From an uncultured Caryophanales bacterium (GTDB lineage: Bacteria > Bacillota_I > Bacilli_A > RF39 > UBA660), in NCBI GenBank assembly GCA_948442255.1, contig CAOJRT010000013.1:1-40456 (forward strand): a DNA stretch of 40,456 nt, read 5' to 3'. Positions 27,475-36,562 of the stretch are shown one piece after another. The notes under the pieces were generated by a model. The model saw nothing but the letters and a program-made list of their open reading frames with translations, did not search any database and had not been told where the DNA came from. Every line of letters starts with the position of its first letter. The stretch's first letter is position 1. A program made the position numbers and the translations under genes.

Positions 27475-28149
27475 TTAATTCTTTTTTAGGCGATACCCAA
27501 CACTCCATATTGTTTCTATATATTCTTCTTTTGGATTGCATTCTTTTAATTTGTTTTTTATTTTACTCATATGGACATTTAATGTGTTTTCGTCAGCACT
27601 AAACTCATCATTCCAAATCTTATCAAATATGAAGCTTTTTGTAACAATTCTTTCTTTATTTTCCATTAATAATTTTAATAAAGAAAATTCTTTTTTAGTT
27701 AAAGAAAGTTCCTTTTTATTACAAGTTACTTGGTAATTATCTACTGATAAAATGATATCTTTATATTTAAGAATTTTTTCTTTTTCATCTACTTGTTTTG
27801 TAAGCCAGACATTTATTCTGGCCAGTAATTCTTCATTATAAAAAGGTTTTGTTATATAGTCATTGACTCCTAAAGAGAAAAGATTAAGCTTTTTTTCTAT
27901 ATCTGCAATAGCACTCATGATAAGAATGGGAACATCATGTATACCTTTTAATTCTTTTATTATTTCTTCACCATTTTTACCTGGAAGCATAAGATCTAAA
28001 AGGATTAAATCTACTTCTTCGTTGTGTACTAATAAAGCTTCGGTTCCTGCATAGGCATTTTTTACTTGATAGTTATTGTTTAATAATAGCTTTGTTACCA
28101 TTTCATTTATATGTTTATCATCTTCAATAATAAGAATTGTTTTTTTCAT
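27475..28149 (-). CDS. OmpR-family response regulator
   Basis: The 224-residue regulator has an N-terminal receiver domain (acidic pair ED about residues 9-10, phospho-acceptor Asp52 in LILLDLMLPG, Lys in YITKPF about 102) and a winged-helix DNA-binding domain (about 125-224) with KKEFSLLKLLMENKERIVTKSFI and TLNVHMSKIKNKL ... VGYRLKK. It most likely takes phosphate from the kinase at 24750-25634 and controls the ABC operon between them. AGGTGG precedes the ATG. Confidence 0.95.
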   Translation of the reverse strand: MKKTILIIEDDKHINEMVTKLLLNNNYQVKNAYAGTEALLVHNEEVDLILLDLMLPGKNGEEIIKELKGIHDVPILIMSAIADIEKKLNLFSLGVNDYITKPFYNEELLARINVWLTKQVDEKEKILKYKDIILSVDNYQVTCNKKELSLTKKEFSLLKLLMENKERIVTKSFIFDKIWNDEFSADENTLNVHMSKIKNKLKECNPKEEYIETIWSVGYRLKKN

Positions 28150-28168
28150 ATAACCACCTATAATTTTT

Positions 28169-28177
28169 ATTATAACA
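28169..28177 (-). promoter_or_regulatory. Extended -10 promoter of the response regulator
   Basis: Minus strand TGTTATAAT (extended -10) is 19 bases before the start codon and within the short gap after the 28191-29261 gene. The -35 is not obvious. Confidence 0.5.
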
Positions 28178-28190
28178 CATCTCTTTGCTT

Positions 28191-29261
28191 TTATAACTTA
28201 CGAAGTCTCATAGATACTTCTTCATATAATCCTTTATTTTCTCTATAAAATTGTTCAAATATGTCTGTATTTTGTTCACAGATTTTTTCTGTTGTAGCCA
28301 TTGTCTTTAACCCTTCTTCTCTTGATACGCACGGATATGGAGAAGCTAATATCTCTTTCAATCTTTGTAAGTTTTCCTTGGTGTTATGAAGGTTTGAACA
28401 TTCTAGATTTATTTGTAATGTATTGCTATCACTATATAAAAGCTTAGATTCAGCGTCCATCCCATATATTTCATATTGGTTAGGTCCTAAATAATAACTC
28501 TCTCCACCATATAACGAAAGACTTATTACATGATTACCTATTCTATTTCGGATACTATTATTTGGTTGGTTCTTTTTAGATAATATAATAGAATTTAGTC
28601 TTTCTTTTTCTACTTTTGCTAGTTTCTCCTTTATAAAGTTATATTCTTCTTGTAAGGATTTTTCATCTTTTCCTTCATTATTTATCATTTCTTTAACAGC
28701 TTCTACAGCAAACTTTTCAATAAAATACTTCAAATTTATAAACGTCTCATAATCTTCTAGATTTCCCGCCAAAGCGAATATTTCGATTCCATAGTCATTT
28801 AAAATGTCTCTAAACAGAGGAATTCTATGTCTACATACTCCCTGTCCCATAAGAATATTTGCGCCCATTAACGATAAAATTTCTCGTGTTTCTTTGGAAC
28901 TAGCTTGGTATTTTCTTCCTTCTGACAAATATCCTTTATTTAGTGCCCAATGAAACAGAGATTGGAGTTCGGCTGGGTTTCGCAGATTGAAAGTCCTATT
29001 CATCTCATTATAGTTTTTTATAAACTCTTGATAAGTTTTTTTGATTTCCATTATATTCTGATTTCTAATTTTTTCTTCCACAAATAGTCCAATAATAGAA
29101 GCAATCGTAAGTGACCCACATACACTAGCTAAAATTGGGTCTTGTATTGCAATACTAGTAGCTATTATTCCATCAATAGTTAGTAATGTAGTACTACTGC
29201 GTAATTTATTATATAAGCTTCCGCTTATTTCATGACAAATTAAATCTTTTATAGTCTCCAT
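28191..29261 (-). CDS. Membrane protein with a transglutaminase-like Cys-His signature
   Basis: I do not know a name for this 356-residue protein. Two hydrophobic segments lie near residues 25-60 (SSTTLLTIDGIIATSIAI, ASVCGSLTIASIIGLFV). The rest is soluble: MGQGVCRHRIPLFRDILNDYGIEIFAL near residues 137-163 and IGNHVISLSLYGG ... YEIYGMD near 240-270. A Cys at the head of a helix, then His and Asp on following strands, is the transglutaminase-like / cysteine-peptidase order, and CRH is a recurring variant of it. A third Cys lies in INLECSN. GGAAAGGA precedes the ATG. It is flanked by a terminator upstream and the response-regulator promoter downstream, so it is probably monocistronic. Activity is inference. 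Confidence 0.75.
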   Translation of the reverse strand: METIKDLICHEISGSLYNKLRSSTTLLTIDGIIATSIAIQDPILASVCGSLTIASIIGLFVEEKIRNQNIMEIKKTYQEFIKNYNEMNRTFNLRNPAELQSLFHWALNKGYLSEGRKYQASSKETREILSLMGANILMGQGVCRHRIPLFRDILNDYGIEIFALAGNLEDYETFINLKYFIEKFAVEAVKEMINNEGKDEKSLQEEYNFIKEKLAKVEKERLNSIILSKKNQPNNSIRNRIGNHVISLSLYGGESYYLGPNQYEIYGMDAESKLLYSDSNTLQINLECSNLHNTKENLQRLKEILASPYPCVSREEGLKTMATTEKICEQNTDIFEQFYRENKGLYEEVSMRLRKL

Positions 29262-29301
29262 ATTTATTATTCCTTTCCTATAAAGTTTTTTATAATTTAA
29301 A

Positions 29302-29323
29302 AATCCCCTTTTGCTTGGGGATT
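29302..29323 (-). terminator. Terminator of the TetR-ABC operon
   Basis: A strong 7-bp stem AATCCCC and GGGGATT with an 8-base loop and T run on the minus strand, between the second ABC permease and the gene at 28191-29261. A second hairpin, AAGATAAA and TTTATCTT, lies at 29341-29361. Confidence 0.8.
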
Positions 29324-29380
29324 ATTATATTCGAGATAAGAAGATAAAGCAAGTTTATCTTATAAATAAGTTCTTTCTTT

Positions 29381-30529
29381 TTAGCCTATTTTTTGTTTAT
29401 ATTTGGAAATTATATTATTTAGGATGATATATAGAACAGAAAAGATAATTAATACTAAGCTGTTGATAAGAATTGGTTTAAGTGATTCTCTATTTATTAC
29501 TTCGATAGTTTTTAATAAATCATTGGAATTGATGTACCAATAAGCAGGTAAAGCATGAGCAATTTGTAAAACACCCTTAGGTAACCATTCAGAGGGAACA
29601 AAAGCACCACAAAGGAAGGAAGAACCTAAAGCAATTACATTCACAATCCCACTTACCGCATTTTTATCTGTTATAAGAGTACTTATTAATAAAGCAATTG
29701 TTAGAGAACAGAAGGTAAAAAGATAAGCGTTCAACATATAAATTAGACCTCTTGTTGTAAAGAGAATATCTTTTAGAAGAATTGCTCCTAATAGGATAAA
29801 TAAAAGCCACGCGATAGAGGAATATACAAAACTAGCTAATAAAAGCTTTCTATTATGTTCTTTATAATTCATACTACTTATAATGATTCTTTTTTTCGTA
29901 TTTTTTTCTTTAAAACTAGACATTACTAGGCAAACAACAAAGATGACTACAGCCATGATACTATAACTTGCAAAGTTAAAATATCTGGAGGAGTTTGTTG
30001 TTTTTGTTGTATCTAATGAAGATGCTATTTCTACTTTTGCCGACGTTTTAAGATTATGATTAATAGCTTCTATTAAATTTTCTTCATCTGTCTCTTTCTT
30101 TTTATATATTGTTTGTATTTGCAAATATCTTTCCAACATTCTGCTTGCTAAACTGGCTTGATAATCTCCTGTAGACTTTATTTCTATTTCAGGATTGCTA
30201 CCCTCCATTACCTCTTTACTATAATCTTCTGGAATATAGATTACAAAATTTATATCTCTATAAAAGAGAGCGTCATTAATAGAATCTTCCTCTTCTTTTA
30301 TTTCTTTTCTATTACTATTTTCTCCTAAGTAACTTATTAAATTCTTTGTAAGTAAACCATCTTTATCCTTATTGATAATAAAAATATCTGGTCTACTATT
30401 AACAAAGTCTGTTTGTGTATCTTTTGTAGACATATTAAGAAAACCAAATACAAGCAATAATACTGTATATAAAATTACTGTTCCTTTGTATTTTTTGACT
30501 ACATTCCAAAATGTTTTAAATACTATCAT
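29381..30529 (-). CDS. ABC-2 type permease (second of a pair)
   Basis: The 382-residue protein has one N-terminal membrane helix, an outside domain of about 140 residues, then five to six helices, the ABC-2 layout. IALGSSFLCGAFVPSEWLPKGV ... ALPAYWYINS is the typical ABC-2 C-terminal signature. It overlaps the first permease gene by 14 bases and AAGGAGG lies 7 bases before the ATG. With 30516-31628 it makes the membrane dimer of an exporter powered by 31628-32566. Confidence 0.9.
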   Translation of the reverse strand: MIVFKTFWNVVKKYKGTVILYTVLLLVFGFLNMSTKDTQTDFVNSRPDIFIINKDKDGLLTKNLISYLGENSNRKEIKEEEDSINDALFYRDINFVIYIPEDYSKEVMEGSNPEIEIKSTGDYQASLASRMLERYLQIQTIYKKKETDEENLIEAINHNLKTSAKVEIASSLDTTKTTNSSRYFNFASYSIMAVVIFVVCLVMSSFKEKNTKKRIIISSMNYKEHNRKLLLASFVYSSIAWLLFILLGAILLKDILFTTRGLIYMLNAYLFTFCSLTIALLISTLITDKNAVSGIVNVIALGSSFLCGAFVPSEWLPKGVLQIAHALPAYWYINSNDLLKTIEVINRESLKPILINSLVLIIFSVLYIILNNIISKYKQKIG

Positions 30530-31628
30530 ACTTTTGCCTCCTTAGCCCTCTATAAGAAAGTAGCAACATTACTAGGGAGAATGCTAATAAACTTATTATA
30601 TTCATAAGAAATCTATTCAATCCTTCATAATAATATAAGGCATAGAAACCATCTGTAATCATATTAGCAGGATTAATCTTATTTAAGAGAGGGATGGTTT
30701 TATCTATTTGGTATTTCATTGTAATTCCCATCATTCCTGATAAGAAACAACCTAACATGGTGATGGCTATTAATATACCTGTTTTTGTATTTTCATTTGC
30801 TTTTATCAATGTGGCAACGGCTACTCCTAAGGATAATCCAGCTAATGAACCTATAAGGCCAAGAAGAATCATAAATGGGAGATTATTTCCATAATCCACA
30901 TGTAGGCAGAAAATCGTGAAGATAAAGAGAAGCGAAAGTCCTACTACTTGGACTAAATAACTCGCTAATAAACTTCCTAATAGCAATCCTCCTTTATGGG
31001 CAGGAGAAATAGATGTTCTTTTCCCTACTGCGTTTTTATTCGCTAGTTTATAATTGGTAATAAACATAGACAATATTCCGCCATAAAGAGCTGACATAGC
31101 AATTAAAGTGTAATACTCTATCATAGTGTAGCTTAAGTTTTCTTTTGAGATATCTTTTATATTTCCTTTTAATTCGCTTATATTCATTTGCGAATTTCCT
31201 TCTTTATAAAATTCTGTCATGATTTCTTTATTACTACTTATTTCATCCACCACATATCTTAAGACGGTTTCATTAATACCGCTTCTATTTACTGTGATAT
31301 TTACTCCTTCTTCAAATAGAAGATACCCTGTTATTTTTTCTTCTTTTAATAATTCTTTCGCTTCTTCTATATCTGTATAGGTAATTGAAAAAATTTTCTC
31401 TTCTTCACTTAACATTTTAAAAGCTTCTTTAGAAAACATATCCCTGTCAAATTCTTCATTATTTATAATAGCAATCTTTATTACATCTAATTTTTCACTA
31501 CTTTCTATATCACTAAAAGCCATATGAAAGAATATTCCTAATATAATTGGAAAGGCAAAAGTCCAAAATAGGAGTATTTTATTCTTTAATAAAACTTTTA
31601 GAGAATACTTAAAATTATGCCATAACAT
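30516..31628 (-). CDS. ABC-2 type permease (first of a pair)
   Basis: The 370-residue protein has a first helix NKILLFWTFAFPIILGIFFHMAF, a large outside domain (about residues 45-170) and five more helices, with GVAVATLIKANENTKTGILIAITMLGCFLSGMMG matching ABC-2 permeases. Its ATG overlaps the ATPase stop by one base. Unequal paired permeases like this export drugs or antimicrobial peptides; the substrate is not known. Confidence 0.9.
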   Translation of the reverse strand: MLWHNFKYSLKVLLKNKILLFWTFAFPIILGIFFHMAFSDIESSEKLDVIKIAIINNEEFDRDMFSKEAFKMLSEEEKIFSITYTDIEEAKELLKEEKITGYLLFEEGVNITVNRSGINETVLRYVVDEISSNKEIMTEFYKEGNSQMNISELKGNIKDISKENLSYTMIEYYTLIAMSALYGGILSMFITNYKLANKNAVGKRTSISPAHKGGLLLGSLLASYLVQVVGLSLLFIFTIFCLHVDYGNNLPFMILLGLIGSLAGLSLGVAVATLIKANENTKTGILIAITMLGCFLSGMMGITMKYQIDKTIPLLNKINPANMITDGFYALYYYEGLNRFLMNIISLLAFSLVMLLLSYRGLRRQKYDSI

Positions 31629-32566
31629 TAGTCTCTTAGTTCCTTTCCTGTTAGATTCAAAAATACATCATTTAGTGTTGGTCTTTCGGAGAAGATTTTA
31701 CTATAAGTTACTTTATTTTCTTTTAATAAATCAATTAATTCACTTAAGTTATTTTTGCCTTTTTTATAGGTTACGATTAATGTATTTCTTTCTAAACTCA
31801 CTTCATGAACATTTTTAAAATATTTAATTTTCTCGATTACAGTTTCCTTTATATGGTCTACTTCTACTGTTATCTTTTCATCCATGTTGGCTAACTCTTT
31901 TAATTCATCAGCAGATCCTTCTGCAAGAACTTTTCCTTTATCTAGAATAATAATACGATCACAAAGGAGTTCAACTTCTTCCATATAATGTGTTGTATAA
32001 ATAATGGTAGCTCCTCTGTCTCTTAATGTTTTAATTCCTTCTAAGATATTATTTCTACTTTGAGGATCTACTGCTACTGTTGGCTCATCCAAAAAGATTA
32101 ATTTTGGTTTATGGGCGATTCCGCAAGCAATATTTAATCTTCTCAAAAGTCCTCCTGATAGTTGTTTGGGATAAAACTTTTTATAATTTTCTAATCCTAC
32201 TAAGGCAATAGCTTCTTCAATGTATTCTTTTCTTTGCTTTTTGTTTTTTATATAAAGCCCACAAAAATAATCCAAATTATCATATACTGTTAGCTCTTCA
32301 AATACTGCGACTTCTTGGAACACAACGCCAATATCTTTTTTTATATCATAAGCATCTGGTTTCATTATTTTACCAAATATCTTTATAGTACCTTTATTTA
32401 TATTAAGTAAAGATAAAATACAATTGATAGTCGTTGTTTTTCCACTCCCGTTTGGTCCTAAAAGACCAAGAATTTCTCCTTCTTTGACTACAAAAGATAA
32501 ATCATCTACAGCTTTTAACTCTTTATATTCTTTTGTTACATTTTTTACTTCGACAATGTTTTTCAT
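31628..32566 (-). CDS. ABC transporter ATP-binding protein (DrrA-like)
   Basis: The 312-residue ATPase has Walker A GPNGSGKTT, signature LSGGLLRRLNIA, Walker B LIFLDEPTVAVDP, and H-loop YTTHYMEEVELLCDRI. The C-terminal regulatory part ends PTLNDVFLNLTGKELRD, typical of DrrA-type ABC-2 exporters. It overlaps the TetR gene by 4 bases, so the regulator and exporter are co-translated. Confidence 0.95.
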   Translation of the reverse strand: MKNIVEVKNVTKEYKELKAVDDLSFVVKEGEILGLLGPNGSGKTTTINCILSLLNINKGTIKIFGKIMKPDAYDIKKDIGVVFQEVAVFEELTVYDNLDYFCGLYIKNKKQRKEYIEEAIALVGLENYKKFYPKQLSGGLLRRLNIACGIAHKPKLIFLDEPTVAVDPQSRNNILEGIKTLRDRGATIIYTTHYMEEVELLCDRIIILDKGKVLAEGSADELKELANMDEKITVEVDHIKETVIEKIKYFKNVHEVSLERNTLIVTYKKGKNNLSELIDLLKENKVTYSKIFSERPTLNDVFLNLTGKELRD

Positions 32567-33129
32567 TTTTTCTCACTCTTTCTTCCTTTAACCATTTCTC
32601 TTACTGTTTCTTTTAGTAATTCATTTACTTCTTTTTCACTAAACTTGACGGTTTTTGTTGCCACAAGAGTAGCCAAACCATGTGTAAAAATCCATACTTT
32701 TAAATGAAAACACTTTTGTTCTTCGTAAGTAAAACCAGTTAATTTCATTCCTTCTTCTATTACATGATTTCCCATTGAATCATTTATAATGAACGATTCA
32801 GGAGTTAAATCTGTTTTATTCATGAAGATTAGTTTAAAGTAATTTGGATAATCTCTTGCGAAGTTAATATAAGCAATTCCCAATCCTTTATAAGATTCAT
32901 CTTCATTTGCCCCTTTTTTCATATAAGATTGATATAATTTATATATCTTTTCATAGGCAACTTTTTTTAGTTCTTCCATATTGTTAAAGTTATAAAATAT
33001 AGGTTGTACAGAACACTTCATATAGGATGCTATTGTTCGGGAATTTAGACTCTCCATTGGTACTTCTTTTAAAAGTTCTAAGGTTGCCTCTATTATATTC
33101 TCTTTCGTTATTTTTCTTACTGGTGGCAT
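32563..33129 (-). CDS. TetR-family regulator of the ABC exporter
   Basis: The 188-residue regulator has an N-terminal TetR HTH (about residues 8-55: ENIIEATLELLKEVPMESLNSRTIASYMKCSVQPIFYNFNNMEELKKVAYE) and a C-terminal ligand domain of the TetR-like C class. AAGGAGG lies 4 bases before the ATG. It starts the operon TetR-ATPase-permease-permease and probably represses it by binding the twin palindromes at 33144-33169, with the exported compound as inducer. Confidence 0.94.
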   Translation of the reverse strand: MPPVRKITKENIIEATLELLKEVPMESLNSRTIASYMKCSVQPIFYNFNNMEELKKVAYEKIYKLYQSYMKKGANEDESYKGLGIAYINFARDYPNYFKLIFMNKTDLTPESFIINDSMGNHVIEEGMKLTGFTYEEQKCFHLKVWIFTHGLATLVATKTVKFSEKEVNELLKETVREMVKGRKSEKK

Positions 33130-33143
33130 TTGTCCTCCTTTTA

Positions 33144-33169
33144 TAACAATCGTTATATAACAATTGTTA
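33144..33169. promoter_or_regulatory. Twin-palindrome operator of the TetR-ABC operon
   Basis: Two 12-base palindromes, TAACAATCGTTA (33144-33155) and TAACAATTGTTA (33158-33169), repeat with a 14-base period just upstream of the TetR ribosome binding site. TATAAC-type sequence inside could be the -10, so bound repressor would cover the promoter. Confidence 0.75.
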
Positions 33170-33288
33170 TCATAACAGAAAAAAGCAAAGAAGTAAATCT
33201 TTTTTATTACTCATTTATAAAACATAGGAATTTTTACAATATCTCTGCTTGGGTAAAGCTTCTGCGTGCAAGCTAAATCTTAGCAAAT

Positions 33289-33790
33289 CTATTTTTTTCT
33301 TTTTTTATTTTCCAAATTTAATTTCATAAATATAGAATTTTTTATAGGGCTATTGTTTTAATTTTCTGTTTCATAAAAGCCAAACTTTTTATACATATGA
33401 ATAGCATTTTCAAGAAAAGATAGTGTATCTAATATCATATGGGAATACCCAATTGTTCTGGCATCTCCGATTATTTTTTGAAGCAATTTCTTTCCTATTT
33501 GTTTTCCTCTAAATCGTTCTCTAACATAAAGACGTTTCATTCCGCAATTTTTATCTTCTATTTTTCTTAGTGCTATACATCCTGCTAATTTGATTTTATA
33601 ATACGCTAAATATAGTCTGCCATTTGGTAGACTATATTTTTGTTCTAAATGATCTATTTCTTCATTGAAATTTTGTATATCAAGATAGTTTTGAAAAATA
33701 GAATCACTTGCTATTAATATCTCTGTATATTTTGAAATAATGTACTTATTTCGTCTAGATAATTGTATCCAACTAATATTTCTACATATT
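33289..33790 (-). pseudogene. Decayed GNAT acetyltransferase
   Basis: The intact piece (33358-33540) reads MKRLYVRERFRGKQIGKKLL ... MILDTLSFLENAIHMYKKFGFYETEN, a GNAT core with the acetyl-CoA motif RGKQIGKK. Upstream in the same frame DHLEQKYSLPNGRLYLAYYK ... AGCIALRK precedes it, but a T run in AATTTTCAATG (near 33680) shifts the frame, and the N-terminus lies in other frames up to about 33790. After GFYETEN a TAA (33358-33360) stands where the family has Tyr, and the same frame continues NNSPIKNSIFMKLNL to 33289. At least one frameshift and one nonsense change. Confidence 0.75.
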
Positions 33791-33915
33791 TATCTATATT
33801 CTTTGTATTTTATTATAGCTTCTTTTTTGTTGGTTAAGGAATTTATTCTTTACAGGATTTGATTAGACTTTCTATTTCTCCTTTGTTAAAATAAGGTTAG
33901 AAAGGAAGAGCTTCT

Positions 33916-34461
33916 ATGCAGATTACGTATGCTTATATACTTTCGCAATTGTTTGTTATCTTTTACTATTTAATTGTTATTTCAACGTACCAATTAAAAA
34001 ATAGGAAGACTATTTTAGTTTTAAATTTAATTGCTGTTCTTATAATGGGTGTATCTTATTATCTGCTATCTGCTTATACAGGAGTTGCTATGGTGATAGT
34101 TGGAGCTATTCGTAATATTTTATTTTATTTCGATTTCTCTGGGGATAAAGAAAATACTAAAATTGGTATTAAAAACATTATGGAATTGATTTTTATTACT
34201 TTTATTTTAATTATTTTAACAATTTATACGTATGATGGCTTTTTTAGCTTAATGTCTGTATTTGCTACTTATTTATATACTTTATCTATATGGCAGAAAA
34301 ATACTAAAGTTTATAAGATATTTGGTATCCCTGTGGGATTAACTGGTGTTCTTTATAATATTTATATCTTTTCTGTTCTTGGAATAGTTTTAGAATCTAT
34401 TTCTTTTTTATCTGCAATTATTGGCTTTTGCAGAGAAATGAAGAGTACAAAAAAGGCTTAA
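33916..34461 (+). CDS. YgjV-family membrane protein
   Basis: The 181-residue protein has about six membrane helices with short loops. SYYLLSAYTGVAMVIVGAIRNILFYF matches the conserved segment of the YgjV family, whose function is not established. AGAAAGGAAG lies upstream of the ATG. It converges with the TudS-related gene, ending 4 bases inside it. No operon partner is seen. Confidence 0.8.
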   Translation: MQITYAYILSQLFVIFYYLIVISTYQLKNRKTILVLNLIAVLIMGVSYYLLSAYTGVAMVIVGAIRNILFYFDFSGDKENTKIGIKNIMELIFITFILIILTIYTYDGFFSLMSVFATYLYTLSIWQKNTKVYKIFGIPVGLTGVLYNIYIFSVLGIVLESISFLSAIIGFCREMKSTKKA

Positions 34462-34967
34462 CTTTCGTTTATTGTTTTTTCTAACTCTTTTAAAGATTTC
34501 TTAATATACTTTCTATTTATTCCTATAAAAGGAATGTTTTCTTCTATTAAGTTTTCTTTTAATTTTTCCATAAACAACCCCATTCTATTTTGCATTCCTT
34601 TATTTGTATAAATATAATTTACACAACAGGAAGGAGATTGTTCTATTCCCATGATTGCTATTACTTTATATCCGCTAATTGTAATATTTTTTACTTGTTT
34701 AGCAGTTTCGTCTGCCAAAGCAACACAATGTTTATTAAATTCTTCTGTATCATATTTTATTATTCCCTTTGGTTCTCTTATTAAAGAATTGTTATAACTT
34801 GCTTCTGCACAAGGCATTTGCACTATATTTATGTCTTTGTTTATTAGCAATTCTACAATCGGTTTTATAGAGCTTCTCCATTCATATTTTACGATTCCTT
34901 GTGCTTGATAAGCTTGTGCTAATAAACAAAGTGGTACAAATACAAATTTTTTACTTCTGTTACTCAT
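34458..34967 (-). CDS. TudS-related putative desulfidase (CD3072-like, DUF523-related)
   Basis: The 169-residue protein has Cys residues placed as in TudS/DUF523-type proteins: PLCLLAQ (about residue 14), QMPCAE (about 53) and SPSCCVNYIY (about 120), with IAIMGIEQSPSCCVNYI as the core. TudS enzymes use a [4Fe-4S] cluster to remove sulfur from thiouracil; this clade's substrate is not known. GGAGGA lies upstream of the ATG. It converges with the YgjV-family gene. Confidence 0.8.
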   Translation of the reverse strand: MSNRSKKFVFVPLCLLAQAYQAQGIVKYEWRSSIKPIVELLINKDINIVQMPCAEASYNNSLIREPKGIIKYDTEEFNKHCVALADETAKQVKNITISGYKVIAIMGIEQSPSCCVNYIYTNKGMQNRMGLFMEKLKENLIEENIPFIGINRKYIKKSLKELEKTINES

Positions 34968-35064
34968 AGAGAATATTCCTCCAACCTTTTCTCTATTTTA
35001 GCACAACTTATCACCTTTATATGTACGAAAAACAAAAAAATAGTTAACTGCATATATTTATATT

Positions 35065-35424
35065 ATGAATGAACAAACAGATACAATTAATCATTTAACA
35101 CTTGAAAACTATATTTGGGGTATTTTTATACTAATTGCTGTTGCTAACATTGTAGGTGATGAATTAATAAAAGACTCTATCACTGAACATAATAGAAAAA
35201 AAGATTCTCTCGCGAAGAATATTTTTATTATTACTCTTATTGTAACAATTTTAATCTACCTATATTTTCTCTCAAGAAATTATCACGACTATCAATCACA
35301 TAAAGACGAAGTAGCTTATGAAATACGTTTTTTGGGAAGTATTTTTACGATTGTAGGAGTGCTTTGTTTTCTATATTTTCAAATAAAAATAACTACAAGT
35401 GACGACTCTGTTTCATCGATTTAA
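35065..35424 (+). CDS. Small hypothetical membrane protein
   Basis: I do not recognise this 119-residue protein. It has three hydrophobic segments (about residues 14-30, 50-68 and 88-106) with a charged stretch EHNRKKDSLAKN between the first two. There is no clear ribosome binding site before the ATG, so the start or the gene itself is uncertain. It is followed by about 200 bases without a gene. Confidence 0.55.
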   Translation: MNEQTDTINHLTLENYIWGIFILIAVANIVGDELIKDSITEHNRKKDSLAKNIFIITLIVTILIYLYFLSRNYHDYQSHKDEVAYEIRFLGSIFTIVGVLCFLYFQIKITTSDDSVSSI

Positions 35425-35623
35425 TTTTAACGTTTCGATTTTTTTAATTCAATTTGCTTGGTTACTATTTAATCCACTTTACTCTTTATTCAATAGCAAT
35501 TATTATATTTAAATTATAATAATTTGTATAAAGTAAATCGACACTTTTTCCTTTTTGTGTTGTTCAAGATTATTATAACACCTGCTAAAATGTAATTGTA
35601 ATTTGAAAGGAGAGGTGTTTAAA

Positions 35624-35971
35624 ATGAATACAGATAAAATTTATGCTGAACAAATTGCTAACGAATATTCAGTTAAGAAAGATTCAAAAGTTATAGCATT
35701 AAAAAAATTAGATAGAAAGGTAAAATCTCTAGCTAATATATTTGCCTATACTAATGGAATAATAATGTGCTTAATATTTGGAATTGGTATGTGCTTATCC
35801 ATGAACGTAATCGGTGATAATTTTTTTATTTTAGGAATTATAATTGGTATTATAGGAATGATTGGAATTTCAATTAATTATCCTTTATACAAAAAGATTT
35901 TAACTAAATCTAAAGATAAATATTCTTATGATATAATTAAGTTAGCACATGAAATAGTAGAAGAAAATTAA
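35624..35971 (+). CDS. Small two-helix membrane protein (family often labelled dihydropteridine reductase)
   Basis: The 115-residue protein has a soluble N-terminus MNTDKIYAEQIANEYSVKKDSKVIALKKLDRKVK, two membrane helices (about 38-60 and 66-88) and a short tail. I recognise the MNTxKIYAEQIANEY opening from Clostridia proteins carrying the label 'dihydropteridine reductase'; nothing here looks like a reductase, so I regard that label as doubtful. GGAGAGG precedes the ATG. The TetR-type gene starts 22 bases downstream, an arrangement suggesting it is regulated by that protein. Confidence 0.75.
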   Translation: MNTDKIYAEQIANEYSVKKDSKVIALKKLDRKVKSLANIFAYTNGIIMCLIFGIGMCLSMNVIGDNFFILGIIIGIIGMIGISINYPLYKKILTKSKDKYSYDIIKLAHEIVEEN

Positions 35972-35993
35972 TAAAATGAGGAGGCGGTACAAT

Positions 35994-36562
35994 ATGAACA
36001 AACAAGAAAGCAAGTATTATTGTACTGCTTCTTTTATAGATGAAGCATTAATTAGTTTATTAAATGAAAAAGATATTGATTATATTACAGTAAAAGAAAT
36101 ATGCGAAAAAGCAGGGGTTAATCGTTCAACATTTTATCTTCATTATGAAACAATAGATGATTTGCTTACTGAAAGTTTGAAATACATAACAAATAAATTT
36201 ATAGATTTTTTTAACAGAGATTCAAAAGGTTTTATTGAAAATCTAAATAGCGTCCAAAAAGAAGATTTAGTTTTTATTAATGATGAATATTTAAGACCAT
36301 ATTTAGAATTTATTAAAGAAAATAAAAAAGTTTTATAGCATCATTTAAAAATCCAATAGTGATGAAATGTATTCTAATTTAGAAAAATATGTACTTATTC
36401 CAATACTTGATAAATATGATATTCCAGATAATAACAAGAAGTATATATTAAAAATTTTACGTTAATGGCATAATGGCAATAATTAAAGACTGGACTATAA
36501 ATGATTGTAAAGAAAAAATTGAAGATATAATTAATATCATTATTGAGTGTGTAAAACCATGA
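35994..36562 (+). pseudogene. TetR-family regulator with several frameshifts
   Basis: A good HTH half (35994-36338) starts after GAGGAGG: FIDEALISLLNEKDIDYITVKEICEKAGVNRSTFYLHYETIDDLLTE. After ENKKVL a stop comes early, but other frames continue the same protein: ASFKNPIVM, then NSDEMYSNLEKYVLIPILDKYDIPDNNKKYI, then FYVNGIMAIIKDWTINDCKEKIEDIINIIIECVKP to a TGA at 36560-36562. At least three small indels break it. The N-terminal 115 residues could still be made and bind DNA, but the dimer domain is lost. Confidence 0.8.
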
